From contig NZ_KB898193.1 of assembly GCF_000377505.1 (NCBI RefSeq), positions 62,001-126,000 of the forward strand: 64,000 nucleotides of DNA. The letters are read 5' to 3'. This stretch comes from Paenibacillus massiliensis 2301065 = DSM 16942 (GTDB lineage: Bacteria > Bacillota > Bacilli > Paenibacillales > Paenibacillaceae). The number at the start of each line of letters is the position of its first letter. Position 1 is the first letter of the stretch. The position numbers and the translations under genes were made by a program. The notes below the pieces were generated by a model. The model saw only the letters and a program-made list of their open reading frames with translations, was not told the origin of the DNA and ran no database searches. Below, in pieces: positions 1 to 7,899 of this stretch.

Positions 1-301
1 CATCGGAGAGGTGGCGGTGCTTCCTGGGATCATAGGTATAATTCAGCAATCGGGAAATGCGACGAAAATCCGTAATTCGATAAGTCAATTGTCCCTGCAC
101 CGTCACCGTCTGATAATCCCGAGTCATCTCATCGAACATGAAGGGTACATCAATAGATGAGACTGGGATAACCACAATCGAAGTCAACGGGGCATAATAA
201 TAAAAGGAAAGTCCCACACCTTCTTTGATTACTTTGCCGCTTCGGAACTTCATTACATATTCGCTTGGTTGAAACTTCACAAATTTCCATCCCAGCATCA
301 T
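1..301 (-). CDS. SPFH/band 7-like protein, 5' part only
   Basis: The N-terminal 100 residues of a gene that runs off the left edge of the window. The protein begins MMLGWKFVKFQPSEYV and reads as an SPFH (stomatin/prohibitin/flotillin) type N-terminus: a short beta-rich entry, then a segment like VIPVSSIDVPFMFDEMT and VQGQLTYRITDF, the pattern found where band 7 domains define the protomer interface. No transmembrane segment is visible in the part present. An AAAGGACGG ribosome binding site lies just before a double ATG (301 and 298); the second ATG has the better spacing. The family acts as membrane-associated scaffolds, but the partner and role here cannot be told from this fragment. It is transcribed divergently from the deacetylase gene at 518. 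Confidence 0.6.
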   Translation of the reverse strand, partial: MMLGWKFVKFQPSEYVMKFRSGKVIKEGVGLSFYYYAPLTSIVVIPVSSIDVPFMFDEMTRDYQTVTVQGQLTYRITDFRRISRLLNYTYDPRKHRHLSD

Positions 302-517
302 GTCACCGTCCTTTATCAAGTTTATTTCATTGTTTTGATATTAACCATTTGTTATTAACAAAATAATATCATCAAACGAACATATTATCAATATGTTAAT
401 ATCAAGGTGTGTATGAAAAATATGATGACAAAATTGTCGTTCATCGTTACGCAAATCATGGTATCTTGGTAAAGTCTTCTGCCAAAGGCTTAATTTTGTG
501 TCAAAGGGATTGAATCC

Positions 518-1516
518 ATGAAATTACATAAGTTAAAAATAGTCTCGCTGATCCTGGTACTCACCAGCGTACTCGTACTCTTGTGCTGGAGCATGCAGGA
601 CTACTATCATTCACCGCTGCCCGATAAGGCCGCACATACCCGGACAGCCAATGCGGACAGGCTGGCCAGTCATATTTTCCATACCTCAGCTACACCAGAT
701 AAGACCTATTATCGCAATCAGGTGATCGTGCTCATGTACCACGATGTCAGCCCGAACCCGGTGGACGATAAATCCATTAGTGTTGCTTCCTTCCGTGCTC
801 AATTAGAGGCGATGAAGGCGAATCATTTTCAATGGATCTCGATGGAGCAGTATGTGAACTTCGTCCTTCATGGTGCTCCTGTACCGGATAATGCTGTCCT
901 GCTGACCTTCGATGACGGCTATGAATCGTTCTATACCAGTGCTTATCCTGTGCTGCAGGAATACGGCGCCCCAGCTACCAATTTCGTCATTACCGCTACA
1001 ATAGACAACCCCAAGCATATCGGAGTTGCCAAGCTCTCGTGGGAGCAGATTCGTGAAATGCATGCCAAGGGAATTGATTTCTACAACCACACTAATGATT
1101 CGCACGGGTACGGTTACGTCAATGAAGAGCACACCAAACAAAAGCCGCTACTCATGGCCCCCATTCACTTGAAGGCGCTTGGACGCATGGAGACTCAGGC
1201 TGAATTTGAAGCGAGAGTGCTGAAGGATCTTCGGACGGCCAACAGCTTGCTAGACTCACAACTGAACAATCATCTGCACGTACTCGCCTTTCCTTACGGA
1301 GGACATAATGCAGATACGCTGCGTCTCGCCAAGAGCCTCGGAATTGATGTGACCTTCACGGTGAAGCGGGGAATCAATGTCCCTGGCCAGACCAACGGCT
1401 ACCGAGTCAATGCAGGCGGAATGTATACGAAGGCTGAGGTGCTCATCCAGTACATGAAGCAAGGTGCACCGATGCGACCACTGCCATTCTCAAGAGGCTA
1501 TAACACCACCTCGTAG
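518..1516 (+). CDS. polysaccharide deacetylase family protein (NodB-like), membrane-anchored or secreted
   Basis: A 332-residue carbohydrate esterase family 4 type protein that would remove acetyl groups from an N-acetylated surface polysaccharide outside the membrane. Residues 7-24 form a hydrophobic signal peptide or anchor. The NodB core is visible: MYHDV near residue 72, TFDDGY at 130-135 with the catalytic and metal Asp pair 132/133, a metal-His motif HTNDSH at 191-196, and AFPYGG near 259. The arrangement recalls the extracellular deacetylases of poly-N-acetylglucosamine systems (IcaB/PgaB N-domain), but no synthase genes are adjacent, so the substrate is unknown. The start follows AAAGGG at a normal distance. 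It stands alone and ends at a strong terminator. Confidence 0.85.
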   Translation: MKLHKLKIVSLILVLTSVLVLLCWSMQDYYHSPLPDKAAHTRTANADRLASHIFHTSATPDKTYYRNQVIVLMYHDVSPNPVDDKSISVASFRAQLEAMKANHFQWISMEQYVNFVLHGAPVPDNAVLLTFDDGYESFYTSAYPVLQEYGAPATNFVITATIDNPKHIGVAKLSWEQIREMHAKGIDFYNHTNDSHGYGYVNEEHTKQKPLLMAPIHLKALGRMETQAEFEARVLKDLRTANSLLDSQLNNHLHVLAFPYGGHNADTLRLAKSLGIDVTFTVKRGINVPGQTNGYRVNAGGMYTKAEVLIQYMKQGAPMRPLPFSRGYNTTS

Positions 1517-1532
1517 CTTCATAACCCTCACT

Positions 1533-1556
1533 AGCACAGCTATGCTGTGCTTTTTT
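1533..1556 (+). terminator. intrinsic terminator of the deacetylase gene
   Basis: AGCACAGC and GCTGTGCT form an 8-bp stem with a TAT loop, followed directly by six T residues. Confidence 0.85.
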
Positions 1557-1656
1557 CTATGCCCACAGCCCACACCGCACAACGAGCGTAAGCCGAGACC
1601 TTCGGCATGTCCTCTACCACTTACCAGCATCATATAGAAGTGTATTTCCCATATAA

Positions 1657-1673
1657 TTAACAGTTCATTAACA
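1657..1673 (+). promoter_or_regulatory. PhoP-box upstream of alkaline phosphatase
   Basis: Two TTAACA hexamers separated by exactly five bases (TTAACAGTTCATTAACA). This is the tandem 6+5 arrangement that the phosphate-starvation regulator PhoP binds in Bacillus. A degenerate third copy (TGAACA) follows near 1680. A TGATAAT -10-like sequence lies about 15 bases downstream. The position, about 80 bp before the alkaline phosphatase start, fits activation by PhoP at low phosphate. Confidence 0.7.
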
Positions 1674-1753
1674 CAAATATGAACATATGATAATATTTCG
1701 AGTTTATCTTTATATGTAAGTATTTATATTCCACTCATTTCAGGAGGTAGTAT

Positions 1754-3097
1754 ATGTTATCCAAATTCAGCAAAAAGCTGATTCCTGCTACAATTTTATC
1801 AACCGTGATGATGGCCTCATTGCTTCCGGGAGCACAGCCGGCTGCAGCGGCTACCAACACTGGCGAGATCAAGAACGTTATCTTTCTGGTGGGAGACGGT
1901 ATGGGCTTCTCTTACATTACGGCACACCGTTACATGAAGGACAACCCTAACACTCCACAAAAGGAATTGACCGCATTTGATCCATACCTGGTCGGTGCCC
2001 AAATGACCTATCCGGATGATGACAAGCAGAATATTACGGACTCGGCTTCCGCAGCAACAGCTATGTCAGCTGGTGTGAAGACGTACAATGCGGCTATTGC
2101 TGTAGATACCAACCAACAGGACGTGAAGACCGTGCTGGAGCAAGCGAAGGAAATTGGCAAGTCCACGGGTCTTGTAGCGACCTCCGAGATTACACATGCA
2201 ACACCTGCCGCTTTTGGTGCGCATGACATTAGCCGCAAGAACATGGACGCTATTGCCAATGACTACTATGATGAATTGATCAATGGGGAGCATAAGGTGG
2301 ATGTGCTGCTCGGAGGCGGAAAGACGAACTTTGTTCGTGCAGACCGTGATCTGACGAAGGAATTTACAAAAGACGGATACAGCTATGTCACCAACCGCGA
2401 TGCTTTGCTGAAGGATAGCAACACCAAATTACTTGGCTTGTTCGCAGACGGTGGACTGGACAAGATGATTGACCGTACCAGTGCTACTCCTTCCCTTGAG
2501 GAAATGACGAACGCAGCGATTGATCGTCTGAGCAAGAATGATAAAGGCTTCTTCCTCATGGTTGAGGGTAGCCAAATCGACTGGGCAGGTCATGATAACG
2601 ATGTCGTGGGTGCCATGAGTGAAATGGAAGATTTCGAGCGGGCGTTCCAAGCAGCGATTGATTTTGCCAAGAAGGATGGTCATACCCTTGTAGTAGCTAC
2701 TGCCGATCACTCCACAGGCGGCTTCAGCCTGGGTGCTGCTGGCGAATATAACTTCAATGTTGAGCCGATCAAGGCAGCTAAGCGCACTCCAGATTTCATG
2801 GCCAATGAAATTGCGGGTGGTGCAGATGTGGAGACCGTGCTGAGTCAATATATTGCACTTGAGCTGACACCAGAGGAGATCCAATCGGTGAAGGCTACGG
2901 TAGGTAAAGACGTGGCAGACATTGATAATGCGATTGAAGAGATTTTTAATACTCGCTCTTTCACTGGCTGGACCACAGGTGGACATACGGGTGAGGAAGT
3001 GCCTGTATACGCTTATGGACCAGGCAAAGAGAATTTCGCAGGCTTGATTGATAACACCAAGAATGCGGATGTTATTTTCGAAATTTTCAAAAAATAA
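1754..3097 (+). CDS. alkaline phosphatase, secreted (PhoA/PhoB family)
   Basis: A 447-residue secreted phosphomonoesterase that releases inorganic phosphate from organic phosphates outside the cell. Residues 1-32 are a signal peptide ending AAAA. Zinc/magnesium site signatures are present: FLVGDGMG near residue 43, the nucleophile region TDSASAATAMSAG near 96-108, THATPAAF near 146, EGSQIDWAGH near 272, ADHSTGG near 316 and TTGGHTGEEVPV near 413. The length matches the family. The start has an AGGAGGT ribosome binding site seven bases before ATG. The upstream PhoP-box argues for induction by phosphate starvation. It is monocistronic, ending at the hairpin at 3208. Confidence 0.95.
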   Translation: MLSKFSKKLIPATILSTVMMASLLPGAQPAAAATNTGEIKNVIFLVGDGMGFSYITAHRYMKDNPNTPQKELTAFDPYLVGAQMTYPDDDKQNITDSASAATAMSAGVKTYNAAIAVDTNQQDVKTVLEQAKEIGKSTGLVATSEITHATPAAFGAHDISRKNMDAIANDYYDELINGEHKVDVLLGGGKTNFVRADRDLTKEFTKDGYSYVTNRDALLKDSNTKLLGLFADGGLDKMIDRTSATPSLEEMTNAAIDRLSKNDKGFFLMVEGSQIDWAGHDNDVVGAMSEMEDFERAFQAAIDFAKKDGHTLVVATADHSTGGFSLGAAGEYNFNVEPIKAAKRTPDFMANEIAGGADVETVLSQYIALELTPEEIQSVKATVGKDVADIDNAIEEIFNTRSFTGWTTGGHTGEEVPVYAYGPGKENFAGLIDNTKNADVIFEIFKK

Positions 3098-3207
3098 GAG
3101 TAGCCTGGATAGAAACAGCAGCTGTAATTACAGCAGATGATATGCAACAGGTGTAGGCTCAGCAACATTGATGTAGATGCAGCACGTTCAGGAACTGGAA
3201 CGCAGCA

Positions 3208-3240
3208 AAGGTCCGGAGATATTCTCCGGACCTTATTCCT
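3208..3240 (+). terminator. intrinsic terminator between convergent genes
   Basis: AAGGTCCGGAGA and TCTCCGGACCTT form a perfect 12-bp stem around TAT, followed by a T-rich run on the plus strand. It ends the phosphatase transcript and may also stop the convergent oxidoreductase transcript. Confidence 0.85.
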
Positions 3241-3255
3241 TTTTAGGAGCAGTGT

Positions 3256-4320
3256 CTAGTATAGATCGAAATCTCGTACAGCCTGCCCAGTTCGCGCCGA
3301 GGTGAAGATCGCTTCAATAATATTCAGCACCCGCAGCACCTCTTCATTACGCACAATCGGCACGCCCGTTCCTTCTACTACCGCAACATAGTTGTCATAA
3401 AAGCTGCTCGCATGCTCAAAGGGCTGTGGCAGTGCTTCTGTAATCGTTGCTTCCTCCGAGGGAGGTGCCATGGTCTTCGTGAGCCCCACGCCAGCCTGAA
3501 TTGGCTTCGGTTCGATACGACCTACATCCTTATTGCGTGTCACCACACGACCACTAAGCGACCAATCCTCGATGATGCCTGTACCTTCCGTTCCTTTCAC
3601 ATACCAGCGGGGGAGTGGAATATAATTAGTCGTTCCCACCTCTACCAGTGCAGAGACGCCATTTTCAAACTCCAGAATAGCCTCGAAGCCATCATCCACC
3701 TCATCACCGAGAATGTAGCTGAGCCGACCACTGATACTGGTAATCTTGCTATCCACCATGAAGACCAGCTGATCGAGCAAATGTACACCCCAATCCAGCA
3801 GCATGCCTCCTCCATATTGCTCCAGATGACGCCAATCGCCAGGAATACCATTCGCCCCATGTACACGAGATTCAATACGGAACAGCCCACCAATGGTCTC
3901 CTGATCATACATCTGCTTGATTATACGGAAATCCTCATCCCAGCGGCGGTTCTGATGCACCATGAGGATCTGTCCTGTCTGCTCGGCAACAGCTACCATT
4001 TCACGGAATTCCGCTACCGACAAAGCTACAGGCTTCTCGCAAATGACATGCTTGCCAGCCTTGAGAGCCTCAATGACCAGCTCCTTGTGCACATCATTCG
4101 GCGTAGCAATCAGCACTGTATTTACCATCGTGTCATTCAACACGGATGCATAGCTGTCATAGTTACGATAGCCATCCTGCACAGCGGCCTCTTGCCGATC
4201 TGTCTGAATATCATAAGCTCCAACTACACGGAGACTATTCGCCTGCCCAATGAGCTTGGCGTGATAGCTCCCCATGCCTCCATAACCCACAATCACAACT
4301 GCGTGCTGTCCTTGATTCAT
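3256..4320 (-). CDS. Gfo/Idh/MocA family NAD(P)-dependent oxidoreductase
   Basis: A 354-residue protein of the glucose-fructose oxidoreductase/inositol dehydrogenase family, which oxidises or reduces hydroxyls on sugars and cyclitols. The N-terminus has a Rossmann dinucleotide fold (VIVGYGGMGSYHAKLI, residues 9-24, with an acidic residue, D37, at the end of strand 2 that usually favours NAD). CEKPVAL at about 94-100 is the family motif carrying the catalytic Lys, and DWGVHLLDQL near 176 holds the second conserved acidic/His pair. The start follows AAAGGG. It is a single gene with no sugar transporter or kinase nearby, so the substrate cannot be assigned. Confidence 0.9.
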   Translation of the reverse strand: MNQGQHAVVIVGYGGMGSYHAKLIGQANSLRVVGAYDIQTDRQEAAVQDGYRNYDSYASVLNDTMVNTVLIATPNDVHKELVIEALKAGKHVICEKPVALSVAEFREMVAVAEQTGQILMVHQNRRWDEDFRIIKQMYDQETIGGLFRIESRVHGANGIPGDWRHLEQYGGGMLLDWGVHLLDQLVFMVDSKITSISGRLSYILGDEVDDGFEAILEFENGVSALVEVGTTNYIPLPRWYVKGTEGTGIIEDWSLSGRVVTRNKDVGRIEPKPIQAGVGLTKTMAPPSEEATITEALPQPFEHASSFYDNYVAVVEGTGVPIVRNEEVLRVLNIIEAIFTSARTGQAVRDFDLY

Positions 4321-4548
4321 AGGAATCGTCCCTTTCAGCCTTGATAGGAAGAATATGTCACTCTCATTCTAGCCCGAAGCGAAGGAGCATAAAATGCACA
4401 TTATGATAAAAACATGAACAATCTGGTCAATCTTTGGAGGTCATCAGCTTGGTTCGGGCGATAGCTACTGTGCCTGGTGCTATACTGCCGAGCATAGTCA
4501 TAGATTTCTTACTTTTTTCCTGCTGTAGTTGGCACTAACCTCAGCCTA

Positions 4549-5598
4549 TTAAAGCTTTGTGAGCAACTCGGTATAAAAGCTGTTGCCATTGCGTTGATCC
4601 AACCGCTTGGCTGTAGCTTGAGCCTGCTCCGCAAAATACAGAGCAAGACCCGGCAAATTCCCCGCATCTCCTTGATAAGGCAGCGAAGCTGGTAACACGG
4701 GTCGAAGTCCCTGCTCCTCCTCGGCAAGCTGTCGCAGTAACGCTGCTGAGGCTCCATCAAATAGCAGCTTCGCAATCGGATTCTCCAGATCAATGGACAT
4801 CGCCACATGCTTCTCGAACACCTCTAGCGCCTTCATCGGATGAACTCTGCGCAGATATGTAATATGTCGGGCAATCGGAATCATGAAGTCCCTTTCCCCT
4901 TTGACCAGACGATAGCTCTTGCGCTCCAGCTTATCCGCCCGTTCCGTCTCGCCTCGTTCAAGAAGTGGAAGGAACAGATGGGACAGGGTCTTATGCGGAA
5001 TCTCCCCACACGTCATACGTCCTGATACGATCGGCTCGGCCTTGCGCAACAATTCATCAATGTTCCCGGCCACCTGCTCGTACTCTACGAATTGATCCTG
5101 CTCACAGGCGATACAGTCACTCATACCATCTCGCTCCATGCCCAAGACCTTGTCCATGTAGACTCCAGCCTCGGCAATGTTACCGCACATGAGGGCAACG
5201 AGACTTTTATAATAGTAATATGTGCGATCGCTGTAGCCGTATTCCTGATAGCGTGTCCTCATATCCTCCAGCAGATTATCAATCTGCTTCAAGCTGATCT
5301 CCGGAAATGCAGAGATGCTGTTCAGAATCCATTTATAGGACCATAGTAAGTCGAATTCGTCATAGGCTTCCGGCTCACGGTCGAACTGCCCCAGCATCCA
5401 TGAGAAGGCTACCAGTGCCTTCATCGGATAGCCGCCAAAGGTCCCTGCTTCTACCATCTCTGAACGAGCCGCATATCCCTCCTCTACCAAATTCAGCACA
5501 TCCGCTGTACGAATGGCCTCCTCCAAAAGAGCAATTTTGGCCCTGCCATTCGGCAATGCGTAAGCCTGACTCATCAACTCATCGAATTCGGTACTCAT
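4549..5598 (-). CDS. helical-repeat (TPR-like) protein coupled to HSP90-family gene
   Basis: A 349-residue, mostly alpha-helical protein that I do not recognise as a named family. Its helix pairs (ALLEEAIRTADVLN, LVAFSWMLGQFDREP, IAEAGVYMDKVL, LERGETERADKLER) look like degenerate tetratricopeptide repeats. Four possible metal ligands stand out: C162 and C165 in DCIAC, and C197 and H202 in TCGEIPH, perhaps a small zinc site. The ATG overlaps the stop of the upstream HSP90-like gene (ATGA, 4 bp), so the two are translationally coupled and probably act together, for example as chaperone and adaptor. That partnership is inferred from gene order only. Confidence 0.75.
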   Translation of the reverse strand: MSTEFDELMSQAYALPNGRAKIALLEEAIRTADVLNLVEEGYAARSEMVEAGTFGGYPMKALVAFSWMLGQFDREPEAYDEFDLLWSYKWILNSISAFPEISLKQIDNLLEDMRTRYQEYGYSDRTYYYYKSLVALMCGNIAEAGVYMDKVLGMERDGMSDCIACEQDQFVEYEQVAGNIDELLRKAEPIVSGRMTCGEIPHKTLSHLFLPLLERGETERADKLERKSYRLVKGERDFMIPIARHITYLRRVHPMKALEVFEKHVAMSIDLENPIAKLLFDGASAALLRQLAEEEQGLRPVLPASLPYQGDAGNLPGLALYFAEQAQATAKRLDQRNGNSFYTELLTKL

Positions 5599-7448
5599 AG
5601 TGTATCCCCTCCATCATTTGTGCCCTTACGAGCTGTATCTGTTGCCAATCCCATATCTATAAAATGTAAAATTCCTTGATTGAGCACAGCCAGCTCTTGT
5701 CTATTCATCGGATAATGCCCCATCAGGAGCGAATTCACATAGAGCAGTTCAACTGCTGGCTTGAGCATGCTCGTCAGGCCTGCTTCGAATAAGCGCCCTA
5801 CGAGCGGATTATCCAGGTTCAGATAGAGCGTGGAGTATGCGGCTTCACGGTATTTGGAGCCAAGGCTTCCAAGGACCGAGGATATGGCTTGCGGACTAAT
5901 TTCCTCAGCAGCCTCCAGTGCCCGCATGTCAGAGGATTCCTTGGACAGTGTGAAGAGTGCTGGCAGCTCTGTTGGCTTGAAGCGCTTCAGCTCAACACGG
6001 CAGCGAAAACGCTGCAGCACAGCATCCGCATGGAGCACCTGCTCATAAAAGCGCATCCGCTCCGCTGCTGTCACCTCCGTGAATGCAAGCGACACATCCT
6101 CCGGGATCAATCGCTCCGTGGCAACCTCAGGCAGGATGTCTGGCAAGGTTGCCAACAGCTCCGCATCGTACAGATAGCCACCATTAATGACAAGTAACGA
6201 TTGGGCCGCAGCGACATGGGTAATCTGTCGGTACTCGTCCAGCGTTAATGTATAATACAGGGTTCTGCCTTCCTCCAGCAGCTCGCCCAGCTCCTTGGAA
6301 CCGAAGGTACTCTCAAAAGGTAGCCAGCGATAAATCATTCGATAGAAGTCTTTATGCTCCATAGCCAATGACTTCATCGAGAGTGCGTGCAGACGTATCG
6401 TCTGGCGGAGTCGTTCCGGCTCTGAATCAGCCATCTGAACCAGCTCCTGACGCAAGGCTTCACCCAGCTCGGTCCGAACCTCCTCCAGACGTTCATTTTC
6501 ATAGAAGTCCTCACGCGATGCTGTTGGCTGCAGCTCATCAGTCCAGATGATGCATTTCACGAAAAATGCCCAATCCGGCAGCACATTCTGTGCTTTGTCC
6601 GATACCAGCATGTTCCTCAGGTACACCCGATGGGTCTTCTTCGCGTTCAGATTCACGGTCTGCGGCAATATATAGGCAATGCCTCCTGTACGTCCAGAGG
6701 CTGTCTGCAACGGAATAAAGTCATGGAAGCGTTCACCCAGCAGTCTTGAGCCGAATTGTAGTACCTCTTCCCGATGACTCCGTGCCAATCCTGGCTCTGT
6801 AATCCATGTTGGGCGCCATTCGTTGATCGTTCGGGTCTGCTCCTGATCCTGCAACTTGATTGGATAAGGCAGAAGCGCGCCATAGTCATACAACCATCCA
6901 GCCAGCAGCTCTGGCTCATAGTACAATTCGAAGCCAGGCTTGCAGCGCAAATACACCTTTGTACCTATCGACAGATCCATATCCAGCTTACGGATCGAGT
7001 AGGTGCCATCGGGCTTGCCTCTCCATTCGAGGGCGGGTCCCCCCTTCGCGGAACGGGTGATCATGACAATCTCATTGCTCACGGTGAAGCAGGATAGAAG
7101 GCCGATGCCAAACCGACCAATAAAGCCCGATTCCTGCAAGGGCTCGAGCCCTTCTCCCCGCTTGGAGGATTGACCAATCATCGCCAGAAACTCGTGAATA
7201 TCCGCTTCGGTAAGACCGATACCATTATCCTCAATCATCAGAGTGGCCTCAGTGCCCGTCCCCGTAATCTGCACCAGAATCTGCTCCTCATAGCCGGGGT
7301 CCTGGGCTTTGCGTGCCGTGATGGCGTCTATTGCATTTTGCATCAGCTCTCGTATGTACACCTTGGGATTACTATATAGATGATCTGATAGAATCTGAAT
7401 CATGCCGCTCAGGTTAACCTGAAAACGGTAATTATCCTGTTCACTCAT
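5595..7448 (-). CDS. HSP90 family protein (divergent HtpG-like GHKL ATPase)
   Basis: A 617-residue ATP-dependent chaperone homologue. The GHKL nucleotide-binding motifs are intact: the N-box RELMQNAIDA with E34 and N38, the G1 motif EDNGIGL with D74, and the G2 motif GRFGIGLLS at 111-119. The middle-domain strand VYLRNMLVSDKA and the client-binding region TASREDFYEN match HtpG, which makes this an HSP90 rather than a MutL or histidine kinase. The C-terminal third is divergent. It is first in a two-gene operon with the helical-repeat gene. Standard HtpG genes are usually monocistronic, so this is probably a specialised paralogue. Confidence 0.85.
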   Translation of the reverse strand: MSEQDNYRFQVNLSGMIQILSDHLYSNPKVYIRELMQNAIDAITARKAQDPGYEEQILVQITGTGTEATLMIEDNGIGLTEADIHEFLAMIGQSSKRGEGLEPLQESGFIGRFGIGLLSCFTVSNEIVMITRSAKGGPALEWRGKPDGTYSIRKLDMDLSIGTKVYLRCKPGFELYYEPELLAGWLYDYGALLPYPIKLQDQEQTRTINEWRPTWITEPGLARSHREEVLQFGSRLLGERFHDFIPLQTASGRTGGIAYILPQTVNLNAKKTHRVYLRNMLVSDKAQNVLPDWAFFVKCIIWTDELQPTASREDFYENERLEEVRTELGEALRQELVQMADSEPERLRQTIRLHALSMKSLAMEHKDFYRMIYRWLPFESTFGSKELGELLEEGRTLYYTLTLDEYRQITHVAAAQSLLVINGGYLYDAELLATLPDILPEVATERLIPEDVSLAFTEVTAAERMRFYEQVLHADAVLQRFRCRVELKRFKPTELPALFTLSKESSDMRALEAAEEISPQAISSVLGSLGSKYREAAYSTLYLNLDNPLVGRLFEAGLTSMLKPAVELLYVNSLLMGHYPMNRQELAVLNQGILHFIDMGLATDTARKGTNDGGDTL

Positions 7449-7777
7449 GCTGTCACTCTCCTTTGTTATTTACGCTTTCCCCACTGTTAGACGTTGTGAA
7501 TCACTGTGATTATAGCTGTGCTCATCGTCATCCATCCGATGGTACAGATATTCTTTCCATGACAAAACAACAATCCAGGAACGCTGCAAGGCAGACTGTG
7601 ACAGATCACACTCTTCTAGCAGTTACTGTACTGTTGTCAGAAATACGAATACCCGTTTGTAACACTTCTCCGATTTGGTGCAAATTGGATGTTAATTAAT
7701 AGTATACGTGGAGGATGAATAGCTGGCAATAAGCCCCAAGTAGCATTAGCTCCGTCCAAAGTCCCTACATATAACAG
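7449..7777. other. non-coding stretch upstream of the HSP90-like operon
   Basis: No convincing gene. A 78-codon plus-strand frame at 7463-7699 lacks a ribosome binding site and protein-like composition. The promoter of the HSP90-like operon should lie at the left edge of this stretch, on the minus strand. Confidence 0.5.
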
Positions 7778-7836
7778 CAAAAGAACCCGACTGCCTCAGC
7801 TATCTCAATAGAGTAGCCTAGGACCTTCGGGTTCAT
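7778..7836 (-). terminator. intrinsic terminator of the radical SAM gene
   Basis: On the minus strand GAACCCGA pairs with TCGGGTTC, with an inner stem around CTACTC/GAGATAG, followed by TTTTG. It lies about 65 bases past the stop of the gene at 7900. Confidence 0.65.
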
Positions 7837-7899
7837 CTTGTTACCATCATTATTGAGTCGCTAACCAACAAGACTCAGGTGCAGCTTCATATTCGATAG

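Noticed and set aside
340-360. Two ATTAAC sequences upstream of the deacetylase gene considered as a PhoP-box
   Set aside because: Spacing is 14 bp from start to start, not the 11 bp required for PhoP repeats.
3412-4344. 310-codon frame antisense to the oxidoreductase gene
   Set aside because: A shadow of the real gene's codon pattern; no ribosome site and no recognisable motif.
7463-7699. 78-codon plus-strand frame in the interval upstream of the HSP90-like gene
   Set aside because: No ribosome site, no protein-like composition, and overlaps the expected promoter of the divergent operon.
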